Below are positions 50,045 to 61,473 of a DNA stretch of 64,000 nt, piece after piece. The position numbers and the translations under genes were made by a program. Numbering within the stretch: position 1 is the first letter of the stretch; each line of letters starts with the position of its first letter. A model generated the notes under the pieces. It was not told the origin of the DNA. It was given only the letters and a program-made list of their open reading frames with translations, and did no database searches. The stretch is from Adenanthera pavonina (taxonomy: Eukaryota; Streptophyta; Magnoliopsida; Fabales; Fabaceae). The DNA is taken from the NCBI GenBank assembly GCA_026686845.1, contig JAIVEN010000015.1, positions 18,891,501 through 18,955,500 on the forward strand. The letters are read 5' to 3'.

Positions 50045-51957
50045 AAGACAAATTGTTTCCTCCTGAATTAACTGCAAATGTGCCATAGAAGCCACGTAAA
50101 AGATCAGTATGAAAAATCCAACAGCCACCAAAAGTCCTAGTATTTTTTTTGGTTCTTTTCCACATCTCTTTTTCGAGAAGGATGAATCTAGGACGACAAA
50201 TCATTTACTCGTTAATCGATATCATTTAATGACAATTATTCGGCTTGAAGAAACTAACAACATGCGAACAAAATATATAAGTGATGCAACTAACTTGGAC
50301 AGTAATAATGAAGAAGAACAAGAAAAACGCCGAGCTTGAAAATTTCTAGTTCTCTACAACAGAAGAAGGAATATGAAGCAGTTGTTCACTTGCTAGGACT
50401 GCAAATCAAGAAATAAGACAGATCAAGAGGCAATTGCAGCCTCCAAAAAGCAACGAAACAGAGCATATTATAATTTTTTTTTAACGAAAAAATAAAATGG
50501 ATTTTTTTTTCTTCTGGAGGGAAAATGATATTTACAGAAAATGATATTTACAGAAACCACAACAAATCACGGCCATGTTTGTTAAGTGTTCTCAAAATAG
50601 TCTTTTTATTTTTAAAAATAAAAAAATAAAAAATTTTATTTGATAAATTTATATTTTATAAAATATTATAAAAAATAAAAAATTAAAATAAGAAAAAATT
50701 TAGAATATTATTAAGGTGTTTTGTAATTTTTATTCTAAAAAATATAAAGAAATATGAAAAATACTTATCTTATTAATGATAAAGTTATAAATTTTTAATA
50801 ACTCACCTAACGGTTAATAGTTATAATTTTAAAAATAGTTATTTAAACAAATTTTTTATTTTTAAAAAATTTTATAAAAAAATTTTACAAAATTATTTTA
50901 AAAATAATAAAATAAAAAATACTATTAAACATAGCTATATCACTGGAGGACTAAGCCCAGACAATCGTTATAGACCGATTTCTCCACTTCATGCGGCGCT
51001 AACGGATTAATTAACCCCATAATTTTTTAACATGCAATGCAGTACATGCATCAAACCGCACTATAATAATTGGTGCCATATTGCAAATGAAAGGAGTGCC
51101 CAAAAAAAAAAAACTCATGTATCTTGACCTAAAAGACAGGAAATTAAAGTAACTTCCGCTTCCTTGTGAATTTATAAGGAGAATGTTGTGAAAAGCTCTA
51201 TGAGAGATTGAATCGCTATGACATTAAGGAATAAGGTACCGCAAGAATGACGGGTTGGGAAATATTGGAATGTGAACCGAACCACTGCGTTAATCGGGCA
51301 TGGAAGTTGGCCGAATTGAGGAGGTTTTAGCCGAAACAGGAGATGTCCGATGAAGAAGGGACTGACCGAGGGAGGGAAGAGCGAAGCGGGAGGCGTCGAT
51401 GTGCATGACTCCGAGCTTTTATGAGCGGAGAAAAGCGGGGCCCACAAAAGGCCCATCCAACTTTCTACTTGTATAAAATATACCTCGATTTATGGAAGAA
51501 AATAAACTTTGTAAGAGGAGAAAAAAGAAAATCAGATACACGAATTGAAAAAAATATGAATTCAAAATCTAAAAATTAAATATAAATAAAAAGGTTGATT
51601 TCAAAATCTAAAACTCAAAATTCAAATCAAACATTTATGGAATATGCATATGAAAATATTTGCATTACTTTTTTAAAGATTTGAATATTAAAATGAAAGA
51701 TTTAAAGATATGACTATATCGTCAATATAATTATAAAATTATATAATATTATTTTAGTTATGATTTTATACAGCTATAAATAATAATATATACATGGTAA
51801 GGGTTGCCCGACGTGGATTGAGTAAGATTAGATAATAGGTAATGGAGAATTAGTTTCCTGTTTATTTGGCTGAGTCATAGCCAATGGGTTTATTTGGTTG
51901 AGTCATAGCCAATGGGGTGGAGGCATGCATGCTATGTTTAGGTATGAGAAACTATTT
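50045..51957. other. 5' region of the fluoride exporter and intergenic DNA
   Basis: The first coding exon is preceded by an acceptor-like ttaattcag on the minus strand, so a 5' UTR intron is likely. The GC-richer block 51180-51440 may be the promoter/5' UTR exon; a TATA-like ttataaattc lies near 51166-51175 on the minus strand. 50580-50930 is AT-rich, MITE-like. No other gene. Confidence 0.4.
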
Positions 51958-51960
51958 TTA

Positions 51961-52990
51961 GGCTTGGTTGGTTCGCTAAAATTATCACTCTAGAAATGGA
52001 AATGGAACCGAAATCTATGTCTTGATCGATTTGGTGTGTCAAATGCCTACTTCCTTGGGAAGCCAACTTTCATCAAACCTTATTGATGGCAATGGAACTC
52101 TCTAGAGTTCCATGGTAGTCAATTTTCAGACCATTTTACTTTTATGTCCCAACCCCTCTAACGAACATAGCAACCTTTCCTTTATCATTGGTGTGGTTCA
52201 TCCCCTCCGATCCCAGGCTCAAAGACACCATTTGTCCCTTCAAGCTTCCACTGCCTTAAAAAGTACCAATGAAGTTTGAAGACTGATTTGGATTGAAGAC
52301 GATATAAAGCACTCTCTCATTTGAGAGCATCAATGGAGTTTGAGAGCACTAGTAGAGTTCGAAGATGTTCCAAATCATCCTGTTTGAGATTTGGAATGTC
52401 AGAGATTTGAGATATCGAAGGTCCAATCTAACAGTTAAAATGTCTGAGATCGGACAGAGCACCGAGTGATTCGCAAATCTGCTTTCTTGCGAACGATCAA
52501 TGACCGAGTAGTGAAAAGGACAATGGCAATGGTTGATGGCGATGATTATGGGTGAAGGTTCTGTGGTGCCTCTGTTGCAATTCAAAAATTTGCTTCTCAA
52601 TGGGATTTTGCTGAAGTTTCAACAATGCCTTTGTTTGTATTTACATATTTGTCTTGATTTATTTTTTATTTTCAGTGCTCTTGTGGAATTTTGTTAATTT
52701 GTGAGAAATTTTGTTCATTCCTGATTTTTCAGTTCATGATGGTGGTTATTGTTGACTGGTGGTGGATGGAAGCAGATGATGGTTGTTTCCAACGGTGGAT
52801 AGTTGCAGTTGAATTATTTTTTTTATTTTTGCAAGGACATTTTGGTCTTTTCACATTATAAATTTTACATATCAATTAAAAATTATATCACACTTCCTTA
52901 GTCATACCAAACGTGCTTTTTAACCCCACTTTTTTTTTCTATTTCTACTTCTACTTTACTCAAAAACACTTCTACAAACCAAATGGTGCC
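51961..52990. mobile_element. Harbinger/Tourist-like non-autonomous element, 1030 bp, TTA target duplication
   Basis: Left end GGCTTGGTTGGTTCGCTAAA; the reverse of the right end reads GGCACCATTTGGTTTGTAGA. Both begin GGC and share the TTGGTT core typical of PIF/Harbinger ends. Flanked by TTA at 51958-51960 and 52991-52993. The interior has no transposase; the frame 52349-52600 is not recognisable. Confidence 0.6.
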
Positions 52991-52993
52991 TTA

Positions 52994-54661
52994 AAGTTAG
53001 AACAATGATGCATAAAATGGAAGAGAATAGTGAAACTTGGCACTTGGAGGACTACCTTATGCTAATGAATGAGTCATATGTTGGGTTAATAACTGAAATT
53101 TTCGGCAAGAAAAAATACTACCAAGTAGTCTCACTGTCCCACTTAACATCACATTCTTTTAGACCAAAGTTTCTTACACATTCATCATGCATGTCATTGT
53201 AATTTTACACGGTCCAATATCACAGTATGATGCCATTCATTAGCGGTAAAGGTAAATATATATATCAAAATTTATAGAAATGTATTTAAAATTTTTGGAA
53301 GACAAAAAACAATTTTTTAAAAAAAAATCATTAGTATTTATAGTGATTAAAAATTAGGAATAATTATGAAATATATAGAGACACTAATACCAAGAAAGTA
53401 GAAATACTAAAAACACTCATGAAATAAGAGGATATTTGGGAGATTGGAGTTTTAATTATGGTAGATAAAAATAAAAAAAAATTAAAACCTAAATGGTGGT
53501 TTCAAGTAGAAGTTAAGAAGGGAAAAAGACAAATAAAGACCTCATAGAAAAAATATTTTCCAGGCATTAATCACTTGGGCATGTAATTCATCCTAGTTGA
53601 GCAAGTTGCTTATTCCATTTGGGTATACCCAAGTGTGTCCTGTATATGGAATATTTTCTTTGATTCCTGATTTATCTTTTTGTGAGTTGAGAATGTTGTC
53701 ATTTGGAAAAAGCCAAGTCACTTACTTTTTATTTGGTTTGAGAGATTTAGAGGAAAGGAGAAAAGAGGAAAAATTTTCCATTCTATTTTTTTTTCCAAAC
53801 TGAACAAAGAGATGGGAGTATTTTTCCTCTCATCCCCTTCTCTCCTTTTTATCTAAAGAGGGGAGAAAAAGTACTTTCTCTCCTTATTTGCATACAGAGA
53901 AAAATAGACTTGGAAATTTTCTCACCCCTCTCTTCCAAATCCCTCAAACTAACATAGGCTTAAAGTCAAGTCAGTTGGTTCCCTATAAAGTCAAGTGTGT
54001 GTGTGTATATATACATGTTGTCAATTGGGACCAAGCTTTAATACGTCACTTCACTATACATGCATAAGAACTAATGTTTGCAGCAGGACCATAACTGTGA
54101 GTGCAGTGTTCAAAGCAGAGTGAAATCAGATTTCAAAAAGCATGACCATTTGATAATGAAAAGGAAGAGCAATTAATAATTGCTAACAAGAGATTAAAGA
54201 CCACGGCACAATACAGACCAAGAGCTTAGGGGCTATGTTTGTGAGAAATCATATAAAAAAATAATTAATTACCTTTGCAATTCCACTTCAATTTACTTGT
54301 TTCTTCTTTCCCATGCCTCTCAAACTCTCCACTTTTCTTCTTTCCATCTCAATCCATATTCTCTCTTTTTCTTCCCCGCTCTCCCATAGTCTCATGTCCT
54401 CGATTGGTCACACATTTTGTATTTGAAAAAAATCTTAAAAATCTTATAAATAAGGATATTGGCCAAAAGAATTATCCCTGGATGATATTTTAATCTCCTA
54501 ATCTCTTTCAATAATTATTAACTCATTTTTTCTTTTTTTAGTTAAATATTTTAAGGATAGCAAAATTATGAGAGATAATTCTTAGATACTCTTTTTTTTT
54601 TAATATATCTTTTTTCATCTTTTATTTTAATAATTTTTAGATAATAATCCTCAAAGATATT
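52994..54661. other. Intergenic
   Basis: No gene supported. 53690-53960 is purine/pyrimidine-rich with opposed ggagaaaag / ctttctctcc stretches, like a decayed MITE. A GT/TA tract lies near 53997-54014. Confidence 0.4.
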
Positions 54662-54966
54662 TGTTGGAAATTGTGGATTTGACCACCCATTGATGGGTAA
54701 CTCATGGGCCCATAAAACTCTTAAATATAAGGAAAAGTTAAACTTAAAATTTGTGAGTTCATTTTTCTTTTCTTTCCCATCCATCCAGTTCTCTTCGATT
54801 CTCTCCCTCTCCAATGGTATCTGCTGTGAACAATAATCAGAGTACGTCATGTGATTTTGATTAAAGCCAGGTGGAATAGAAGATTGAGAAGATCTGACGT
54901 ATAAAGAAGGAGCCAATAATTTGCTGAAATTGGTCCGCATTTTAATCCTCCTCTCTATTTTACTTT
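54662..54966 (+). mobile_element. Probable 5' LTR of a truncated LTR retrotransposon
   Basis: Starts TGTTGGAAATTGTGG and runs to just before a primer-binding-site-like sequence. The usual CA end is not clear. No matching 3' LTR was found in the window and no gag/pol follows, so this is a remnant at best. Confidence 0.4.
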
Positions 54967-54968
54967 AT

Positions 54969-54980
54969 TGGTATTAGAGC
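54969..54980 (+). promoter_or_regulatory. Primer binding site-like, initiator-Met tRNA type
   Basis: TGGTATTAGAGC differs by one base from the common plant retrotransposon site TGGTATCAGAGC, which pairs with the 3' end of initiator methionine tRNA. Its place, just after a TG-starting ~300-bp block, fits the start of an internal region. Confidence 0.5.
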
Positions 54981-55960
54981 CAGGTTGGCTCAATCTTTTT
55001 TCCCCAGTTATATGAACAAATCTTCATGTGTAATTGTTTGAATGTTTGATAAAAATTACATATAATTAAAATATTTTTGCATAATAGACCATAGAGACAA
55101 AAATTGGGATTTTTATATAGGCAAAATTAGGCCATGAAATTTGAACTAATGGTGGCTTGTGGTTGCAAAAATTTCATCCCAAAATTTGAAATTAAACCGA
55201 TAAATCATTAAATAGAAATTAGAGAAAGAATTTTTTTATAGAAATGAAAAATGACAAACTTTAGGGCACCCTTGATTATTGTACAGAAAAATATTTTCTA
55301 TAAAATACATATGGTTGAAAAGCTTATGAAATAAGATTTCTAATGCCACCAAAATACCAAAATCGGAGTTAAAACGAGAGAGATATGGTGACTTGAAGTT
55401 GGGAGTTCAGAATGTGATTTCTAGAAAAGTGTGATGAAGGGGTCAACTTTCGAGGGTCAAAGTTTTCACCAGTGAACTACTGGATGCAACCATATATCAA
55501 TGGAAAGTATGTTCGAAGATCTTTCCAAAGATATATAATAAGCTCAATTTGAGTAAGTATTCAAAGAGATATGGCGTCCGGAAGTTCAGTACTTGAAACT
55601 AAAATTTTTCAGAAATTCCAAAAGAAATGGTTAAAGATGAAATTTTCGAGTGTCTATGTTTTTTCCTTAGGAAACAAATAAAAGTAAGCCTTAAATCAAT
55701 GGAAAGTACATTTAAAGGGCTTTCCAACGATATATAATATACTCCATTTGCATAAAAATTGAGAAAGATATGATGGATGAAAGTTGGTAATGAAATGTAT
55801 ATTTAAAGGGCTTCCCAATGATATATAATATACTCCATTTGTATAAGAATTGAGAAAGATATGGTGGAACAAAGTTGGTTGCTCAAATCTGAAAATTTCT
55901 AGATGTGAAAAAAAAAAGAATGCACTGACAAAGGGGAAGCTAAACCTACTACCCCTCGCT
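54981..55960 (+). repeat. Retroelement leader-like DNA with internal ~92-bp repeats
   Basis: Two close copies of atttaaagggcttNccaaNg, atatataatatactccattt, then attgagaaagatat occur at about 55708-55775 and 55800-55865, with a more decayed relative at about 55510-55575. No open frame of note. Confidence 0.6.
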
Positions 55961-56424
55961 TGAAGAAACTACAATAGAGCCATGGAGCCATGTGTTCAAT
56001 GACACTTTAAATGACTTGGTTTATTTAAACTTATGATAATAAAATTTATTAAAAAAGAGACAACTGTATGGACAAGTGTTCAATGACACTAGGGCTGTTC
56101 ATCGAGCCCGTTGGCCCGGCATGTCCCGATGACGTCGGGCCGGGCCAGAGAGAGAAAAAAGGAGATAGGGAGAAAAACACTGGACTAAAAATTCCGGGCC
56201 AATTCAGTCTCTGAGCAACTAATATACCTGTTTCGGACAGGCCTGGATATATATATATATATTATTTTATATCTTAATATTATAATATTTCCAAAATTTC
56301 CTTGCCTCACAAATCAAAACGCACAACACTACAAGCCTAAGTCAGATCACAAACTCACTCACCCACTCTTCAATCTGTGTTTTGGACTTTCGCTCATTCA
56401 GTCTCTCTCACTCACTAGGACTCA

Positions 56425-56945
56425 TGGCAGATCTCATCTGAACCCTAGTCACCACCACACGTTGTCATGGACCTTCATCCACCAAATCGTCGTAGCCTTT
56501 TTAGCCTCATGGCAAATCGAGGTCAGCCGTCCTCTCCTCTAGTTTAATTTTGCTTCGTCGGTGCCTCTGTGGTTTGTTCTTTCTTGTGTCCATGAAGCTT
56601 GTCATTGTTTGTGGGTGTTGGTGCTTCTTCGGGCCTTATTCAGGATTTCAGGTAAGTTAATTTATGTTATTCATCGATTTCTAAGATTTTTGTTCATTCT
56701 CGTCTGAACTCACCACCACGCGTTGCCGTGGACCTTCCTCCTCCAAATCTCTTGAATGTCCTTTCACCCCCACGACAAATTAAGGTCAGCCGTCCTTTCC
56801 TTTGCTTCAATTTTGCTTCGTCGGTGCCTCTATGGTTTGTTTTTTCTCATGGCTATGAAGCTTATCATCTCATGTCCCTGAAGCTTGTCATCGCGTGTTA
56901 GTTCTTCGGGCCTTATTCAGGTAAGTTAATTTACGTTATTCCTGG
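56425..56945 (+). repeat. ~250-bp tandem duplication in the hAT 5' leader, with a duplicated splice donor
   Basis: 56425-56680 and about 56700-56945 share the order: ctgaacc...caccac.cgttg, tggaccttc.tcc.ccaaat, aggtcagccgtcct, ttttgcttcgtcggtgcctc, tcttcgggccttattcagg, then taagttaattta. Both copies end in a CAG|GTAAGT-type donor, so the transposase leader intron could start from either copy. Confidence 0.75.
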
Positions 56946-57536
56946 GTTCCTGGTTGTTCTTTCTTTGGGCCTTATATATCATATAACATCACTGTCTTAT
57001 TAATCTTATTTTGTTGCATACTGAAAGAAATTTGGTTAGACTCATTCAAATGACCATCAATTACATAAGTTAATCTCTTGAGTGTCAAATATGACAAAAG
57101 TTATGAGAGTGCAGTAGTACACCACTTAATATGATCACAATACAATAACTACGTATTGGTCACTAATATAACTAATTATTAACTTTAAACTTGTAATTCA
57201 CATGACAATTCTCTAAATATATGAAAGATTCCCATGCCTTTCTATTTGTGAAGGGATATAATTTTTTTCTTGACCCTTAATTGTGAAAGGATATAATTAA
57301 ATATAAGTTTTCAAGAAACTCGTTGGTTATATCACAGCATCTGTTAGGAAGTTCATGTTCTAATTTTGACACAGCAAATGTCCTTTCTAGCCATACTTGA
57401 AATAGACTATATTTTGTTTGTTAAGTAAGCTTAACTATTCGTTATACCTGACTTGTAAAAAATAGGACAATGAGTTTATATTGCAAAATTACTTATTGAA
57501 AATACCTCTCAGTTTCAATGATTTATTTTCTTTAAT

Positions 57537-59807
57537 ATGGACAAGAAAATAGTTGACAACATGAATAACCCCAAAGAAAATATTCAAGGTACTCAAGGAG
57601 AGGCTGAAACTCAAACTACTGTAGTATCGCTCCCCACCCCTACCACAAATGTCACAAATGTTGAGACAACATGTGGAAAAAGGAAATCTACTGTGTGGGA
57701 ATACTTTGAACAAATACTACTAGAAGAAACTCAAGGTGTTCGAAGGGCAAAATGCAATTATTGCAAAAAAAACATTTGCAAGCGACCCCAACACACATGG
57801 AACAACTGCATTTAGGCGACATTTGGGTAGGTGCCCCAAGAATCCAAATAAAGCTAATAAGAAGACCCACTCTTTGCTCTCATCATCCGAGTTGGGGTCT
57901 AGTAAAACATTGACTCATCATGTGTTTAATAAAGATCGATGCAAAAAGGCTGTTGCAAAATTTTTTATACTAGATGAAATGCCCTTTCAAACTATAGAAG
58001 GGGAGGGCTTTAAACTACTATTGAAAGAGCTTGAACCTTGTTTTGAAATTCCCCCAAGAAAAACTGTCACTAGGGATTGCTTCAAGTTGTATCTGGAAGA
58101 AGCAAAAAACTTAAAATGGTATTTCAAAAGATCAAAGGTACGTGTTTCCCTTACCACCGATACTTGGACTTCAATTCAAAATGCCAACTATATGTGCCTC
58201 ACTGCTCACTGAATTGATAAGGATTGGACATTACAAAAAAGAATTTTAAATTTTTGTGTGGTTGAAAACCATAAGGGAGACACCATTGGTAAGGAGATTG
58301 AGAAATGCTTATTGCATTGGGGTATTGAAAAAGTCTTCGCTATAACAGTTGATAATACTTCTTCCAATGACACTACAGTGGCATTCTTGAAAAAGCGTCT
58401 AAGAAGTTGGAATAGTCTAGTTTGTGATGGAGAATACTTGCATTTGCGATGTTGTGCTCATATTTTGAATTTGGTTGTTTCTGATGGCTTAAAGGATCTT
58501 AAGAAGTCCATTGAAGCCATTTGAAATGCAATAAAATATATAAGATCTTCTCCAGCAAGATTTCGTAGATTCAAGGATCTTATTGATAAAGAGAAAATTG
58601 ATTCCAAGAGTTTATTAAGCATGGACTATCCAATAAGATGGAATTCGACATATTTAATGTTAGAGAATGCCATTAAGTTCAGCAAAGTCTTTAAGAGGAT
58701 GGAGGAAGAAGACAATGATTACAAAGACTACTTTCTTGAAAAACAATTGACTGGTCCTCCTCAATCATATGAGTAGAGTGATGCTAAAGAATTTGTAGTC
58801 TTTTTGAAGGTATTTTACAACATAACTTTGCAATTTTCTGGATCACTTTATGTGACCTCAAATTCATGTTTTTAGCAAATAAATTCTATTCATACAATGA
58901 TGAATCAAAGTGCAAGTAGTTATAATTCTATGCTGACTGATATGGCTAAAAAAAATGCAAAGTAAGTATAATAAATATTGGGAGAATCTGGAAAACATTA
59001 ATCCTTTGTTAGTAATAGCAATCATATTTGACCCAAGATATAAATTGACATATGTCAAACTTGCTTTTGAAGATATGTTTTCTGATGTTGCATAATGTGA
59101 ATCGATGACCAAAAAAGTGGTAGGTGTTTTGTATCGTTTATATGATCATTATTCACGTGGGGCCATAGACACATCTTAGGCATCTATAGCCACTGAAAGT
59201 GAAAAGAGTGGAGGGAGTCAAATCCTAGACACTAGCCATGAAAACATGCCTTTCTTCAATCAAACAATGAAAAAGTTCATGGCCTTAAGAGAGAATGAGC
59301 ATCAGTTGGAGAAAAATGCAAAGGTAGAGAAGTATCTTCAAGCTGAATTAGCTGACATGTGTGATCCAAAATTTGATATTTTGACATGGTGGCAAGTGAA
59401 TGCTTCTAAATATAAAGTCTTATCTCTACTTGCACATGATTTATTGGCTATGCCTGTATCTACTGTGTCTTCAGAATTTGCTTTTAGTACTGGGGGTCAT
59501 GTACTTGATACTTTCAGGAGTTCATTATCTTCAAAGATGGCTGAGACACTCATTTGTGCACAAAATTGGATATCTCCACTTTGCTAAATTGAAAGATCTT
59601 GATATTGATAATTATGATGAGACTGAGTGTGCAACAATTGGTAATCTTATAATTTTTTTAGTATGTTGTATTAAAGCTTTTTGTTCTAAAATTTATCTAC
59701 TTACTAATTATTTTGTTTGCTTTGCAAAAGAATCAACAGCTATGTCAACTATGACAGCTGAAGATAAGGAGGAAGATGATGATGATGAACCAATGAATAT
59801 TGATTAG
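57537..59807 (+). pseudogene. hAT (Ac-like) transposase, with stops and frameshifts
   Basis: ATG 57537. Recognisable in order: an acidic/Thr-rich leader; BED zinc finger (VRRAKCNYCKK ... HGTTAFRRHLGRCP); a catalytic-core segment (LTTDTWTSIQNANYMCLTAH, then FAITVDNTSSND); CCAHILNLVVSDGL; DYPIRWNSTYLMLENA; FDPRYKLTYV; and the hAT dimerisation domain (STVSSEFAFSTGGHVLDTF, SSKMAETLICAQNW). The frame shifts by one base in two A8 runs (57765-57772 and 58948-58955) and again near 59580. In-frame stops occur at 58210-58212, 58522-58524, near 58775, 58875, 59093 and 59177. A 3' intron is likely (gt at about 59641 to cag-like end near 59729), followed by an acidic tail ending at 59807. Not functional. 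Confidence 0.9.
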
Positions 59808-61091
59808 GAATGAATTATGAAATGCTTGTTATTGTGTTATGTGTTTTTAGTGTGCTTTGTTTTTTTTTTTGTGTTGTAATGATCTTTGGTGGTGTACTCG
59901 ACCTATTGGTGTATGGCAAGAAGCCAAAAACTTGTATTTGTATGTTATATTATGTTAGACTGTTGGTGAAATCTATGTTATTTATGTTTGGCTTTTTAAT
60001 TACAAATTTGCAATTGGGGATATACTAGTAGCTCATGAGCATATATGGTTGTTGCCCTTGGTGCTTGTTGGAACAAATACAATTCTAACATTCATTCTTG
60101 TATTTTTTTGAAAACTATAGGTTAAAGAATATGAAGCAGGTATGGACGTATGGTGCAAATAGAATGCAATGGTGCATCACACAAAATTGAAAATAAGCCT
60201 TGACAACATAATTATAATTTATTTTGTTGTTTGCATTAGTTTTTCCCTAAAGTTGAATGTAATATATTATTTTTGCTTTGTTTTTAGGTTGAATTTATTT
60301 TGACATGGATGTTACTTCATAGGGGAAGAGAAGAAAACACCTTAAGCTTAGTCATACTCATATCTTTTGAAAATTATCTCTTATGAAAGTGAAGGTATAG
60401 TTAGTGTTGAATGTTTTCTATTGATTAAGGATTGATTTTGCTATTGTATATTTGATAGAAGTTATTAGAACTCTTTGAGATAATTACTTTGATAGTTCTA
60501 TTTTTTCATTAGATATTTTTAATAACTATACTTTCTTGTTTTGTTAATTTTGAATCTTTTCCAATGTGCCTATTTATATTAAATTATTAATTGCATCTGC
60601 TAAATAATATATATTTTGTAAATATTTCCAATTGTTTTTTTTAAGATTAATTTGCTAGGATCATTATGACTATTATTTTCTAGTTAATATAGATAATAAA
60701 ATGGTGCTAAAAATGTTTATTAAAAAAAAATACAAGGAGTCATTTCATTCACATAATACTGGGCCAATCCTGACCCGGTACTATCCTAGCCTAGTCCCCC
60801 GAGTCTTGGGCCTATTACCAGGCCGGGCCGGGACACAAGCCTCAAAATGAGGCTTGGTCCTTGCTCAAAACATCAGTCTGGGGTGGCTCGGCTTGGCCTG
60901 GACCGTGCACAGCCCTAAATGACACTTTTAAAGGTGGCTTGCTTTATTTAAATTTATAATAATAAAAATTATATTAAAAAACAAATAACTGTACGGACAA
61001 GTAATCAATGACACTTTTAAAGGTGGCTTGCTTTATTTAAATTTATAATAATAAAAATTATATTAAAAAAGAGACGATCATACGGACAAGT

Positions 61092-61211
61092 GGGAGAGGA
61101 GTTGAGCCCACGTCTCCTCTTTCAAATGACCGCACCTCAACCATTCAACCCAATGTTCTATGGTTGCCATGATAGTGACTTATACATAATATATCATGTT
61201 TGTAACTAAAA
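61092..61211. other. Short spacer
   Basis: Contains a phrase rich in gene-like composition (gagccca...ctcaaccattcaaccc) but no frame or structure I can name. Confidence 0.3.
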
Positions 61212-61473
61212 TATATATGTTCGTATTATAAGATATTTTGTATCAATTACACGCATATTAAGAAAATTATTTTTCACCTAAAATTAATGTAAAAAGTATC
61301 CACATTTTTTATTTTACCCTTATTAAATATCCTATTCTATTATTGTTGTAAAGTTATAAATGAGGGTATGAAAGTATTAAAGGTAGGGGTAAAATGGGGA
61401 AAAAATTCAATACCTTATATTTTGGATAAAAAACTTGTCATACAAAATGCCTTATAATATGGATTGAAGGGAG
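61212..61473. mobile_element. Stowaway-like MITE, about 262 bp
   Basis: The right end, read in reverse, is CTCCCTTCAATCCATATTAT and pairs with the left end tgttcgtattataaga; inner arms tattataagatattttgta and tattataaggcattttgta match. A TA follows at 61474-61475. Related to 17575-17797. Confidence 0.65.

Larger units (their letters stand above)
56090..60917 (+). mobile_element. Full-length hAT transposon, 4828 bp, inactive
   Basis: Ends are short inverted repeats: left TAGGGCTGTTCATCGAGCCC, right (reversed) TAGGGCTGTGCACGGTCCAG. A perfect 8-base target duplication AATGACAC lies at 56082-56089 and 60918-60925, diagnostic of hAT superfamily insertion. Subterminal GC-rich blocks (gggccgggcc near both ends) stand out from the AT-rich surroundings and are probable transposase-binding regions. 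The body carries a decayed Ac-like transposase on the plus strand (57537-59807). The CCGGGCC-rich ends and the BED finger resemble plant Ac/RICESLEEPER-type elements. Confidence 0.92.
55997..61091. repeat. 84-89-bp tandem repeat, three units, the middle one split by the hAT element
   Basis: Each unit begins caatgacactttNaa and ends with N(c/g)gacaagtN. Unit 1: 55997-56080. Unit 2: 56081-56089 plus 60926-61005 (the hAT and its duplicated target lie between). Unit 3: 61006 to about 61091. Units 2 and 3 are nearly identical; unit 1 has diverged more. Confidence 0.8.

Noticed and set aside
51172..51456. Reverse-strand frame of 94 codons upstream of the fluoride exporter
   Set aside because: More likely promoter or 5' UTR; no exon joining it to the known protein keeps a recognisable sequence.
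59400..59807. Separate long open frame at the hAT 3' end
   Set aside because: Mostly a shifted reading of the transposase dimerisation domain; only its last part is the acidic transposase tail.
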